From Syntrophorhabdus sp. (lineage in GTDB: Bacteria; Desulfobacterota; BSN033; UBA1163): a stretch of 27,376 nt of DNA. Shown here one piece after another: positions 1-7,089 of the stretch (within the stretch, counting starts at the first letter, position 1; each line of letters opens with the position of its first letter). Position numbers and translations under genes: made by a program. Under the pieces are notes generated by a model. That model was not told the DNA's origin. It did no database searches and saw nothing but the letters and a program-made list of their open reading frames with translations. The stretch lies in assembly GCA_020724025.1 (NCBI GenBank), contig DYHU01000011.1, positions 1 through 27,376 of the forward strand, written 5' to 3'.

Positions 1-70
1 GAGCCTCCGGCGATTTCTTGCCCGAACTATGCCCTATAGTGTCTGAATTGCAATAAATGATAAAAAACCC

Positions 71-99
71 TTGCATTTCAGATTTTACTTTGTTATATG
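71..99 (+). promoter_or_regulatory. Sigma70-type promoter of the first cytochrome operon
   Basis: A TTGCAT box at 71-76 and a TATATG box at 94-99 are separated by exactly 17 bases, a near-consensus housekeeping promoter. The predicted transcript start falls at about 106-108, where a run of six G begins (107-112). The promoter before 3277 has the same boxes, the same spacer length, a shared TTTCA after the -35 box and TGT before the -10 box, and a G-run at the same distance. Confidence 0.75.
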
Positions 100-106
100 A
101 ATTTTC

Positions 107-134
107 GGGGGGCTACCATAGCCCTCTTTTTTTA
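107..134 (+). terminator. G-run hairpin with T-tract at the transcript start (attenuator-like)
   Basis: GGGCTA pairs with TAGCCC across a three-base loop, and the stem is followed by CTC and seven T. It has the form of an intrinsic terminator. It lies after the promoter at 71-99 and before the first gene, at the predicted 5' end of the transcript. It could be an attenuator, a 5'-stabilising hairpin, or the terminator of a gene upstream of the window. Similar hairpins occur at 16591 and 18148. Confidence 0.55.
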
Positions 135-176
135 TGATTGGAGTGGACTTTTGAGGATACCGATCGATTTAGTTGA

Positions 177-698
177 ATGATATCCATGCAGAAAATATCT
201 TACTTCATCGCATCCATATTTTTATTGGGGGGTTTTTTGACCACTTCTGCTCGGGGGGCTGGTCAGGAGTTTCCCGTTCCTCCTCCTCCCTTTACCGAGG
301 GGATCTTCCCCTGCAGCAATTGCCATGCCTCCCTGGAAGTGAATCGTAAAAAGAGAGAGTTAAAAGACGAACATACTAAAATCAAGATGCATCATGCTGA
401 AACTATGCGGTGGTGCCTCGATTGCCATGACGCAAAAAACAGGGATAAGCTTCGCCTTTATAATGGAGAGCTCGTAAGCTTCACTGAAAGCCACCGGCTC
501 TGCGGCGAATGCCATGGCAACCTCTATAGGGACTGGAAAGCGGGTATTCACGGGAAAAGGACAGGATACTTCGCGGGAACCGGAAAAAGAACTTATTTCC
601 TCTGTGCTCACTGCCATGACCCACATGAGCCGAAATTTAAAATGGTTGTACCGGAACCACCTCCGTTCCGGCCTACGGATAGACGAGAGTTGAAATGA
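177..698 (+). CDS. Exported tetrahaem cytochrome c
   Basis: A 173-residue protein with an N-terminal hydrophobic signal peptide (about residues 6-27) and four CxxCH motifs at about 46-50, 80-84, 109-113 and 143-147, so it should be a periplasmic tetrahaem c-type cytochrome. It is the first gene of a three-gene set with a four-cluster ferredoxin and an NrfD membrane protein. This is the architecture of quinone-linked complexes such as DsrJOP or Geobacter CbcSTU; the cytochrome would exchange electrons with the ferredoxin subunit at the outer face of the membrane. The octahaem cytochrome at 19150 contains two copies of the same four-haem module. No clear Shine-Dalgarno sequence precedes either possible start, and ATG at 186 (three codons in) gives an equally good signal peptide. 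The stop overlaps the next start (ATGA). Confidence 0.88.
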   Translation: MISMQKISYFIASIFLLGGFLTTSARGAGQEFPVPPPPFTEGIFPCSNCHASLEVNRKKRELKDEHTKIKMHHAETMRWCLDCHDAKNRDKLRLYNGELVSFTESHRLCGECHGNLYRDWKAGIHGKRTGYFAGTGKRTYFLCAHCHDPHEPKFKMVVPEPPPFRPTDRRELK

Positions 699-1600
699 CA
701 AATAAAAACTACACCCGCAGGGAATTCATCCGGAATCTTTCCGTAACCGCTCTGGCGGGCATCTCCCTCCCCCTTCTCTCCTCCTGTTCAAAAGAGGAGG
801 CCGAAGACTTCCTTCAGAAACATTTCCTCGAGATGACAGAAGAAGAAAAGAAGCAGGTCATCGCCAAGCTGGAACAAAGGTATCTGCAACAATATGGAAG
901 AAAATTTCAGATCAGCACGCAGGGAGCCCTGCCGGAAACCCTCTGGGGCTATGGCCTCGAGCTATCACGGTGCATCGGTTGCAGAAGATGCGTTTATGCG
1001 TGTGCTAATGAAAACAATACATCGCGTTATGCCCGTCAGCTTCACTGGATCAGAGTCTTAAGGCTCAAGAGAGGCAATCTGATCAATCTTGAAGACTCAG
1101 AGCATTATTATACCCCTGAGACCGTTCCGGAAAAAGGATTCGTCTATCTGCCCGTCCAGTGCCAGCAGTGCCAGAATCCTCCCTGTGTGAAGGCATGTCC
1201 TGTCCATGCCACCTGGCAGGAACCGGATGGTATTATCGTTGTGGATTACAACTGGTGCATCGGGTGCAGGTACTGTATCGCGGCCTGCCCTTATAAAGGA
1301 AGGGTCTTCAACTGGGCGGAACCGAATCTTCCTAAGGATGAGGTCAACCCCATCGTCCATTACCTTGGAAATCGGCCCAGGATGAAGTGCGCCGTCGAAA
1401 AATGCACGTTCTGCATCCAGCGAGTGAGGGGAGGACGTTACCCTGCCTGTGTGGAGGCCTGTCCCACAGGGTCAAGAAAATTTGGTAATCTTCTCGACCC
1501 AAAAAGCGAAATACGCTACATCATTGAACGCAAAAGGGTCTTCCGGCTCAGGGAGGATTTAAATACGGAATCCAAGTTCTACTACTTTTTTGAATCTTAG
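695..1600 (+). CDS. Tat-exported ferredoxin-like subunit with four [4Fe-4S] sites (DsrO/NrfC-like)
   Basis: A 301-residue electron-transfer subunit. The N-terminus carries a twin-arginine motif (TRREFIRN, from about residue 7) followed by a hydrophobic stretch ending in LLSSC, so it is a Tat substrate and possibly a lipoprotein anchored at that Cys. Four cysteine clusters follow: CIGCRRC...C, CQQCQNPPC...CP, CIGCRYC...CP and CTFC...C...CP, sixteen Cys that can bind four cubanes in the order usual for DmsB/PhsB/DsrO-type proteins. It should sit on the periplasmic side between the cytochrome at 177 and the NrfD protein at 1777. The start overlaps the preceding stop by four bases, indicating translational coupling. 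Confidence 0.9.
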   Translation: MTNKNYTRREFIRNLSVTALAGISLPLLSSCSKEEAEDFLQKHFLEMTEEEKKQVIAKLEQRYLQQYGRKFQISTQGALPETLWGYGLELSRCIGCRRCVYACANENNTSRYARQLHWIRVLRLKRGNLINLEDSEHYYTPETVPEKGFVYLPVQCQQCQNPPCVKACPVHATWQEPDGIIVVDYNWCIGCRYCIAACPYKGRVFNWAEPNLPKDEVNPIVHYLGNRPRMKCAVEKCTFCIQRVRGGRYPACVEACPTGSRKFGNLLDPKSEIRYIIERKRVFRLREDLNTESKFYYFFES

Positions 1601-1602
1601 CC

Positions 1603-1763
1603 CTACAGCGACTCTTTGAGAAAGAACGGTACTGTGCACCAACAAAGGATGCTTCCGCCCCATCCGTCATACCCGCGAAAGCGGGTATCCAGTTGGGGTT
1701 TTGGAGCCCATAAACATCCTGGATTCCCGTTTTCACGGGAATGACGAAAAAATGACGCTGTAG
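1603..1763. repeat. Dispersed palindromic repeat between ferredoxin and NrfD genes
   Basis: An outer 8-base inverted repeat, CTACAGCG (1603-1610) and CGCTGTAG (1756-1763), encloses two stem-loops: CCCGCGAAAGCGGG near 1673 and CCCGTTTTCACGGG near 1726, the latter inside GGATTCC...GGAATGAC. The same GTCATtCCCGCGAAAGCGGG core recurs at 8567. It is a non-autonomous repeat splitting an otherwise continuous operon, leaving the downstream NrfD start only 13 bases from its edge. Confidence 0.7.
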
Positions 1764-1776
1764 TATTAGGAAGGCA

Positions 1777-3039
1777 ATGGAATCATTACAGGGACTATTG
1801 AAGGAGACCTGGCATTTCTATAAGAAAACCCTGGTCTTAGTCTCCAGGGGAAGTAAGATTTATTATGCCTGGTGTTTCTCCCTGCTTGCCATTATCATCG
1901 TGGGTTTCATATTCTATTGGAAGCAGCACGAGATGGGCCTGCTCGAAACAAACATGACCGACCAGGTTTCGTGGGGCCTCTATATTGCCAACTTCACCTA
2001 CCTCGTGGGAATGGCTGCCGCGGCCGTGCTTCTGGTTATCCCGGCTTATATTTATCAATTCAAACCGATCAAAGAGATCGTTGTCTTAGGAGAGCTCTTC
2101 GCTGCCTCCTGTATGATCATGGCCATTCTCTTCGTCATGGTTGACCTCGGAAGGCTTGACCGGTTCTGGCACATGCTCCCTTTTATCGGGTCAATGAACT
2201 TCCCGGCTTCCCTTCTGGCCTGGGATGTTCTTGCACTCAATGGTTATCTGTTCTTGAATATCTTAATCCCGGTCTACCTGTTGGTAAACTTTTATTATCG
2301 TAAAGAGCCCAACTGGAAGTTCATCCTTCCCTTCATCCTCCTCTCCATCCCGTGGGCGGTCGGAATTCATACCGTCACTGCTTTTCTGTACAATGGCCTT
2401 TCTGCACGCCCCTTCTGGAATGCCTCGATTCTCGCGCCCAGGTTTCTCGCAAGCGCTTTCTGCTCGGGACCGGCGATCATCATCATCATCTTTCAGATCA
2501 TGCGGAAAGTATCCGCTATCAAACTGGAGGACAAGGCCCTCTTCAAGATTGCGGAATTGATTGCCTATGCCATGTTCCTCAATCTCTTCCTTCTTGGGTC
2601 GGAGATATTTAAAGAGTACTATTCCGGTACGGTTCATATGGCATCCTTCAAGTATCTCTTTGAAGGCCTTCACCACCATACCGAACTCGTTCCCTGGATC
2701 TGGGCGGCCATGGCGATGAATGTCACCGCCTTTATCCTCTTCCTGATTCCGTCAACGAGAAAACGTTTAAGCACTCTCAACTTTGGTTGCCTCCTCATCA
2801 TCGTGGGGGTCTGGATTGAAAAAGGACCGGGTTTCGTCATCCCCGGATTTGTCCCTGACCCTCTTGGTGAAATTCATGAATATGTCCCCAATCTTGTAGA
2901 GTTCATGGTCTCTTTCGGCATCTGGGCAACAGGTCTTTTAATCTTCACCCTTTTAATGAAGGTGGCCATCCCTATTGAAACCGGGGAATTTAGCCATACG
3001 GAGTATGAAAAAGAGATCTACCCATTTAAACGTCACTAA
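1777..3039 (+). CDS. NrfD/PsrC-family membrane subunit, DsrP-like
   Basis: A 420-residue, very hydrophobic protein with about ten predicted transmembrane segments, the length and pattern of DsrP/Hmc-type NrfD proteins, which bind menaquinone and pass electrons to or from a ferredoxin partner. Family marks include SWGLYIANFTYLVG near residue 66, DLGRLDRFWH near 125 and a C-terminal GFVIPGFVPDPLGEIHEYVP stretch typical of the DsrP branch. It is the third gene of the tetrahaem cytochrome/ferredoxin set, separated from the ferredoxin by a palindromic repeat. A purine-rich AGGAAGG just upstream supports ATG 1777. The direction of electron flow cannot be told from sequence. It differs clearly from the two QrcD-like NrfD proteins in the window. 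Confidence 0.88.
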   Translation: MESLQGLLKETWHFYKKTLVLVSRGSKIYYAWCFSLLAIIIVGFIFYWKQHEMGLLETNMTDQVSWGLYIANFTYLVGMAAAAVLLVIPAYIYQFKPIKEIVVLGELFAASCMIMAILFVMVDLGRLDRFWHMLPFIGSMNFPASLLAWDVLALNGYLFLNILIPVYLLVNFYYRKEPNWKFILPFILLSIPWAVGIHTVTAFLYNGLSARPFWNASILAPRFLASAFCSGPAIIIIIFQIMRKVSAIKLEDKALFKIAELIAYAMFLNLFLLGSEIFKEYYSGTVHMASFKYLFEGLHHHTELVPWIWAAMAMNVTAFILFLIPSTRKRLSTLNFGCLLIIVGVWIEKGPGFVIPGFVPDPLGEIHEYVPNLVEFMVSFGIWATGLLIFTLLMKVAIPIETGEFSHTEYEKEIYPFKRH

Positions 3040-3059
3040 ACGGGCTACAACGGCAACGA

Positions 3060-3176
3060 ATAGATCACCTGCATGTCACCCTGAACTCGTTGATTCACAT
3101 TCGTTCATCACTTCGTGCCAGGGTTTCATCGTCAGAGATTCTAAACCAAGAATGACAGTTTTGGGGTTTCTTTAAA
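3060..3176. repeat. Degenerate dispersed repeat-like sequence
   Basis: This gap holds TGTCACCCTGAACTCG and, further on, AGAATGACAG, which look like the ends of a degenerate palindromic intergenic repeat. No convincing gene is present. The rest of the gap to 3276 is A/T-rich and contains the promoter at 3211. Confidence 0.35.
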
Positions 3177-3210
3177 TCTGGCTATTTCACGCTGATTTTA
3201 TAAAAATTCA

Positions 3211-3239
3211 TTGCGTTTCATAAGAAGTGCTGTTATATA
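3211..3239 (+). promoter_or_regulatory. Sigma70-type promoter of the Qrc-like operon
   Basis: TTGCGT at 3211-3216 and TATATA at 3234-3239 are separated by 17 bases; the -10 box is preceded by TGT. A run of six G (3248-3253) lies at the predicted start point. It closely matches the promoter at 71-99, which suggests the two respiratory operons are expressed together. Unlike that leader, no hairpin follows the G-run here. Confidence 0.72.
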
Positions 3240-3276
3240 GAGTTCCAGGGGGGAATACTAAAGAAGGAATTAAAGA

Positions 3277-3771
3277 ATGAAAACCTTCCTGATTGGATTG
3301 GCAATCGGGACCCTGATCCTCCTCTTTTTCATCAACTTCGGTTCAAGCTTCAGGCCTGAACAACCCATCTCTTTCAACCACAAAAAACATCACGAACAGG
3401 GCGTCGAATGCGCCACCTGCCACTCCTATTTTAAGGAACAGACCTTTTCAGGTATGCCAAAAGTGACCGCCTGCATGGAGTGTCACAAAGATTCCATTAC
3501 CAAACATCCGGACGAAGAAAAGATCAAACAGTTTCTGAAAAATGGGGAAGAAATCCCCTGGAAACGGCTCTACCAGCAGCCCGATCATGTCTTCTTCTCC
3601 CATCGCCGCCACGTGGCGCTGGCCGGGATGGAGTGTAAGAGTTGTCACGGCGACATCGGGCAGAGTGAAAAACCTCCCTCAAAGCCGTGGGTGAAGATGA
3701 CGATGAAATGGTGCATGGATTGTCATGCCAGGACCAAAGCAAATAATGACTGTTTGGCATGCCATGTCTAA
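3277..3771 (+). CDS. qrcA: Membrane-anchored pentahaem cytochrome c (QrcA/ActA-like)
   Basis: A 164-residue protein with an uncleaved-looking N-terminal membrane anchor (about residues 4-22) and five CxxCH motifs at about 45-49, 66-70, 120-124, 146-150 and 159-163. FNHKKHH and FFSHRRH segments supply the extra histidines usual for bis-His cytochrome c3/c7-type proteins. It is the first of four genes in qrcABCD order, so it most likely accepts electrons from periplasmic cytochromes and feeds the quinone-reductase complex. From memory, Desulfovibrio QrcA has six haems and ActA of alternative complex III five, so this protein resembles ActA in haem count, while the separate Mo-family and ferredoxin genes match Qrc. 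AAGGA 8 bases upstream supports the start. Confidence 0.82.
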   Translation: MKTFLIGLAIGTLILLFFINFGSSFRPEQPISFNHKKHHEQGVECATCHSYFKEQTFSGMPKVTACMECHKDSITKHPDEEKIKQFLKNGEEIPWKRLYQQPDHVFFSHRRHVALAGMECKSCHGDIGQSEKPPSKPWVKMTMKWCMDCHARTKANNDCLACHV

Positions 3772-3786
3772 CATGAAAAAAATAAA

Positions 3787-3850
3787 AGTTCGGAGTTCGG
3801 AGTTTAGAGTTCGGAGATTTGAAACTGAATACTCCGAACTCAGAACTAAT
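3787..3850. repeat. AGTTCGGAGT-type intergenic inverted repeat
   Basis: AGTTCGGAGT at 3787-3796, repeated as AGTTCGGAG at 3809, pairs with ACTCCGAACT at 3831-3840. A related copy lies at 25075-25121 before the radical SAM genes. It fills most of the space between the cytochrome and molybdopterin-family genes. Confidence 0.6.
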
Positions 3851-3885
3851 CACTCTATCAGAACGAATCACTCAAAAGGAAAAGG

Positions 3886-6261
3886 ATGAAGCTCAATCGA
3901 CGGGATTTTTTAAAGATGGGGGGAGGGGCGGGAGCGGCCATTGCCCTGGGCGGTGGCTTCTGGAAATGGTCTCAATTTCCCGTTGCAGAGAAACCGAATG
4001 CGCCAGGCGTTGAAAAGTGGGTACCCACGGCCTGCGGCCAGTGCAATGGAGGTTGCGGAACCCTGGTCAGGGTAATCGACGGCTGGGCTGTCAACATCGC
4101 CGGAAATCCCCTTCACCCTGTGAACAGGGGAACCCTCTGCCCAAAGGGCATTGCCGGACTTCAAGGGCTCTACGACCCTGACCGAATTCGCTCCCCGCTG
4201 AAAAGGATTGGAAAAAGAGGAGAAGGCCGCTATCAGCCGATCACCTGGGAAGAGGCCCTGCATCTTGTTGCCGAACCGTTAAAGGATCTCCGGCAAAAGG
4301 GAGAGGCCCACCGTCTTGTGCTTCTGGGTGGAAGGTACCGGGGATTGATGCGGTCGCTCTGGGACCGTTTCCTCAATTCCTTCGGTTCACCGAACTATAT
4401 CGACAATCAATTCAGATGGGAAGATCCACCCCTGGAAGGTCTTTTCCTCACACAAGGGATTCATGACCTTCCGACCTATGATATTGAGAATGCCCAGTAC
4501 ATCCTCTCTTTTGGCTCCGGCCTTTTGGAATCCTCCTGGTCTCCAGTCCAGATGTTAAGGGGCTACGGACACTTCAGGAAGGGAAGACCGGGCATACGGG
4601 GAAGACTGGTCCAGATCGAATCCCGTCTCTCTTTCACCGGCATCAAAGCCGATGAATGGATCCCCGTGCAACCCGGTACCGAAGGAATCCTGGCCCTTGG
4701 CATTGCCCATATGATCATCAAGGAAGGCCTCTATCATAAGGAGTTTATCTCCGGGCAGACCTTCGGTTTCGAAAGCTGGACAGGCCCGGACGGTCGCGAG
4801 CATCCTGGATTCAAAGAGTTCGTCCTCTCTGAATACGAACCCGCTGTCGTATCCAGACGGACCGGCGTACCCATTGATTTTCTCATCCGTTTGGCCAGAG
4901 AATTTTCATCGAGCCAGCCCTCCCTGGCCATCGGATACCGGGATCGCCCCTTTCATCAGATGGCTGTCGCAGTTCTCAATGGATTGATGGGGAACATCGA
5001 TGCCTCCGGAGGGGTCCTGATACCAAGATCCATTCCTTATCAATCCCTTCCTCCATTCAGAGAGGATGCCATTGCCCAACGGGGGAATTCACAGAAGAGG
5101 ATCGATGAAGGAAAAGGGATTTCAGTGAATCATCCCTATCTCTTTGCCAGAAACACCCTCTCCGGAAAACCTTATAAGCCAAAGGTCCTCTTTCTATACT
5201 ACGCCAATCCTCTGTTTTCCAACCCGGACCCCGGGCTCTTCGAAAAGGCCCTTCAGGAGATCCCTTTGGTCGTCAGCTTTTCCCCTTATATGGACGAATC
5301 CGCCCAATTTTCAGACCTCATTCTTCCTGACCACACTCCCCTTGAAAGGTGGCAGGATGACCCGGTCTTTCTTAATAACGGGTTTCCCGTCCTCGGGATC
5401 CGTCAACCAGTGGTCTCCCCTCTTTATCGGACAAAGGCGACCGGCGATTTTCTTCTCGCCCTGGCCAGATCCCTTGGAGGTGAAATTCGGAAGGCCTTTC
5501 CATGGAATGATTTTAAAGAGGTGATGATGGTTAGCCTCAAGGGTGTCTTCGAAGCGAAAAGGGGAGACACCTTCGGTCTCCAATTCGATGAGGCCTGGAC
5601 ACGCCTTCTCCAGCGGGGAGGATGGTCGGTCCCTTCCTATAAGAACTTTGAAGAATTCTCGAAGCTTCTTCTGGAAAAAGGAGGATGGTGGGACCCGGTC
5701 TATGATTTTGGGGAACGGGATCGCATCTTTCGGACGCCTTCCAGAAAATTCGAATTCTATTCACAGGGATGGAAAAAGGCTCACTCCTCTTCCTCCGGAG
5801 AATTGAAGGACACATCTTTTCTCCCCCACTGGGAGGAGTCGAAAGAGGCAGGGAACGAGAAAGAGTATCCCTTCCATCTTCACATCTTTAAAACCATGGC
5901 CTTGACAGGTGGAAAAAATGCGAACCAGCCCTGGCTTCAGGCCATTGCAGGGCAACATCTTTTTGAAAGATGGAAGACCTGGGTCGAAATCAATCCCGAG
6001 ACGGCAAAACGAATGTCCATATCCGATGGAGACTGGGTATGGGTGGAATCCCAGCAGGGAAAGATCAAGGTAAAAGCGAGGCTCTACAAAGGGACGATGC
6101 CCGATGTCGTCAACATTCCCTTCGGGCAGGGCCACTCCTCCGGAGGCCGGTGGTCAAAAGGAATGGGCCAAAACCCTTATCGCCTTATCGGAGACGATCT
6201 CGATCCCATCACCGGATACCCGATCCATGGGGTCACACGGGTCAAGATTTATAAAACCTGA
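3886..6261 (+). CDS. qrcB: Molybdopterin-oxidoreductase-family subunit, QrcB-like
   Basis: A 791-residue member of the DMSO reductase family with an N-terminal Tat signal (NRRDFLKMGGGAGAA, from about residue 4), so it acts in the periplasm. A [4Fe-4S] site is visible as C50-x2-C53-x3-C57...C85. The usual position of the metal-ligating residue, a few residues after GSPN (167-170), reads YIDNQFRWEDP and contains no Cys, Ser or selenocysteine. QrcB of sulfate reducers is known to belong to this family without carrying molybdenum, and this protein is probably the same: a structural electron-transfer subunit rather than an enzyme. An aspartate ligand (D173 or D180), as in NarG-type enzymes, cannot be excluded. 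A C-terminal pterin-binding-type domain (about 650-790) is retained. A strong AAAGGA precedes the start. Confidence 0.85.
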   Translation: MKLNRRDFLKMGGGAGAAIALGGGFWKWSQFPVAEKPNAPGVEKWVPTACGQCNGGCGTLVRVIDGWAVNIAGNPLHPVNRGTLCPKGIAGLQGLYDPDRIRSPLKRIGKRGEGRYQPITWEEALHLVAEPLKDLRQKGEAHRLVLLGGRYRGLMRSLWDRFLNSFGSPNYIDNQFRWEDPPLEGLFLTQGIHDLPTYDIENAQYILSFGSGLLESSWSPVQMLRGYGHFRKGRPGIRGRLVQIESRLSFTGIKADEWIPVQPGTEGILALGIAHMIIKEGLYHKEFISGQTFGFESWTGPDGREHPGFKEFVLSEYEPAVVSRRTGVPIDFLIRLAREFSSSQPSLAIGYRDRPFHQMAVAVLNGLMGNIDASGGVLIPRSIPYQSLPPFREDAIAQRGNSQKRIDEGKGISVNHPYLFARNTLSGKPYKPKVLFLYYANPLFSNPDPGLFEKALQEIPLVVSFSPYMDESAQFSDLILPDHTPLERWQDDPVFLNNGFPVLGIRQPVVSPLYRTKATGDFLLALARSLGGEIRKAFPWNDFKEVMMVSLKGVFEAKRGDTFGLQFDEAWTRLLQRGGWSVPSYKNFEEFSKLLLEKGGWWDPVYDFGERDRIFRTPSRKFEFYSQGWKKAHSSSSGELKDTSFLPHWEESKEAGNEKEYPFHLHIFKTMALTGGKNANQPWLQAIAGQHLFERWKTWVEINPETAKRMSISDGDWVWVESQQGKIKVKARLYKGTMPDVVNIPFGQGHSSGGRWSKGMGQNPYRLIGDDLDPITGYPIHGVTRVKIYKT

Positions 6262-6400
6262 GAATGTCAAATAACAAATGTCAAAGTTCCATTCAAATCC
6301 AGAGATCAAATGACGAAATTTATCAAGAGAGAACCTCTTTGGCATTGCATCATTTGACATTCCTTTGGCATTTGAACTTTGGAATTTGGCCTTGAGGTTT
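6262..6400. repeat. AAATGTCAAAG-type intergenic inverted repeat
   Basis: The gap has AACAAATGTCAAAGTTCCA near its left end and related inverted sequence (TTTGAACTTTGGAATTTGG) near its right end, enclosing TGACGAAATT...TTTGACATT. It is non-coding, and its right end creates a spurious in-frame TTG start for the next gene at 6379. Confidence 0.6.
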
Positions 6401-6405
6401 CAACA

Positions 6406-7089
6406 ATGCATAAGTGGGGAATGGTGATCGATCTTGATAGATGCTCCGGGTGCCAGACCTGTATGGTGGCATGCCACGCAGAGAACAATATCGCCATCAT
6501 CGGGCCGGAGGAATCGGCCATGGGCCGCACCATCCACTGGATTGAACTCCTTCCCTATATCGAAGGCGAATATCCCCATATTAAAGCAAGGCTCCTCCCA
6601 AGGCCCTGTATGCATTGTGAGCATCCTGCCTGCATCAAGGTCTGTCCTGTAGGCGCAACTTATCGGAATGAGGAAGGGATCGTGGGCATTGTTTATTACC
6701 GGTGCATCGGTTGCCGTTATTGCACCACCGCCTGCCCTTACACCGTCCGGAGCTTCAACTGGTATGAACCCCGATGGCCGAAAGAGATGAAGGGCTCTCT
6801 CAACCGGGATGTCTCCATTAGAGGAAAGGGAGTGGTGGAGAAATGTTCCTTCTGTCACCACCGTCTACTCAAGGCGAGGGAGAAAGCAAGGGCTGAAAAG
6901 AGGGAGCTTCTCTCGGAAGATTATATCCCGGCCTGTGTTCAGGCCTGTCCCAGCAACGCTATGTATTTTGGCGATCTCAATGACCCTTTCAGCACGGTAT
7001 CGATCTTCTCGAGAGAAAGAAGGGCTTTCAAATTGCTGGAGGATCTTGGAACCGAGCCAAAGGTCATCTATCTTTCAGAGGGAATGTGA
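6406..7089 (+). CDS. qrcC: Four-cluster ferredoxin-like subunit, QrcC-like
   Basis: A 227-residue ferredoxin-type subunit without a signal peptide. Export would be by association with its Tat-bearing partner at 3886, as for DmsB-type subunits. Sixteen cysteines form four clusters: CSGCQTC...C near the start, CMHCEHPAC...CP, CIGCRYC...CP and CSFC...C...CP; a long charged insertion (KAREKARAEKRELL) lies inside the last. It would relay electrons between the cytochrome/QrcB-like part and the membrane subunit at 7089. ATG 6406 is preferred because GAGG sits 8 bases upstream; an upstream TTG at 6379 lies in the repeat. The stop overlaps the next ATG (TGATG). Confidence 0.87.
   Translation: MHKWGMVIDLDRCSGCQTCMVACHAENNIAIIGPEESAMGRTIHWIELLPYIEGEYPHIKARLLPRPCMHCEHPACIKVCPVGATYRNEEGIVGIVYYRCIGCRYCTTACPYTVRSFNWYEPRWPKEMKGSLNRDVSIRGKGVVEKCSFCHHRLLKAREKARAEKRELLSEDYIPACVQACPSNAMYFGDLNDPFSTVSIFSRERRAFKLLEDLGTEPKVIYLSEGM

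Noticed and set aside
84..136. GEMM-type cyclic dinucleotide riboswitch before cytochrome genes
   Set aside because: Such riboswitches control cytochromes in Geobacter, but I see none of the conserved GCAAAG-type core in these leaders; only simple hairpins.
2975..3175. Short ORF at the end of the first NrfD gene
   Set aside because: It overlaps the gene in another frame and runs through repeat-like DNA; no ribosome site or recognisable protein.
6379..6405. TTG start for the QrcC-like gene
   Set aside because: It lies inside an intergenic repeat, whereas ATG 6406 has GAGG at the right distance and gives the usual MHKWGMVID N-terminus.
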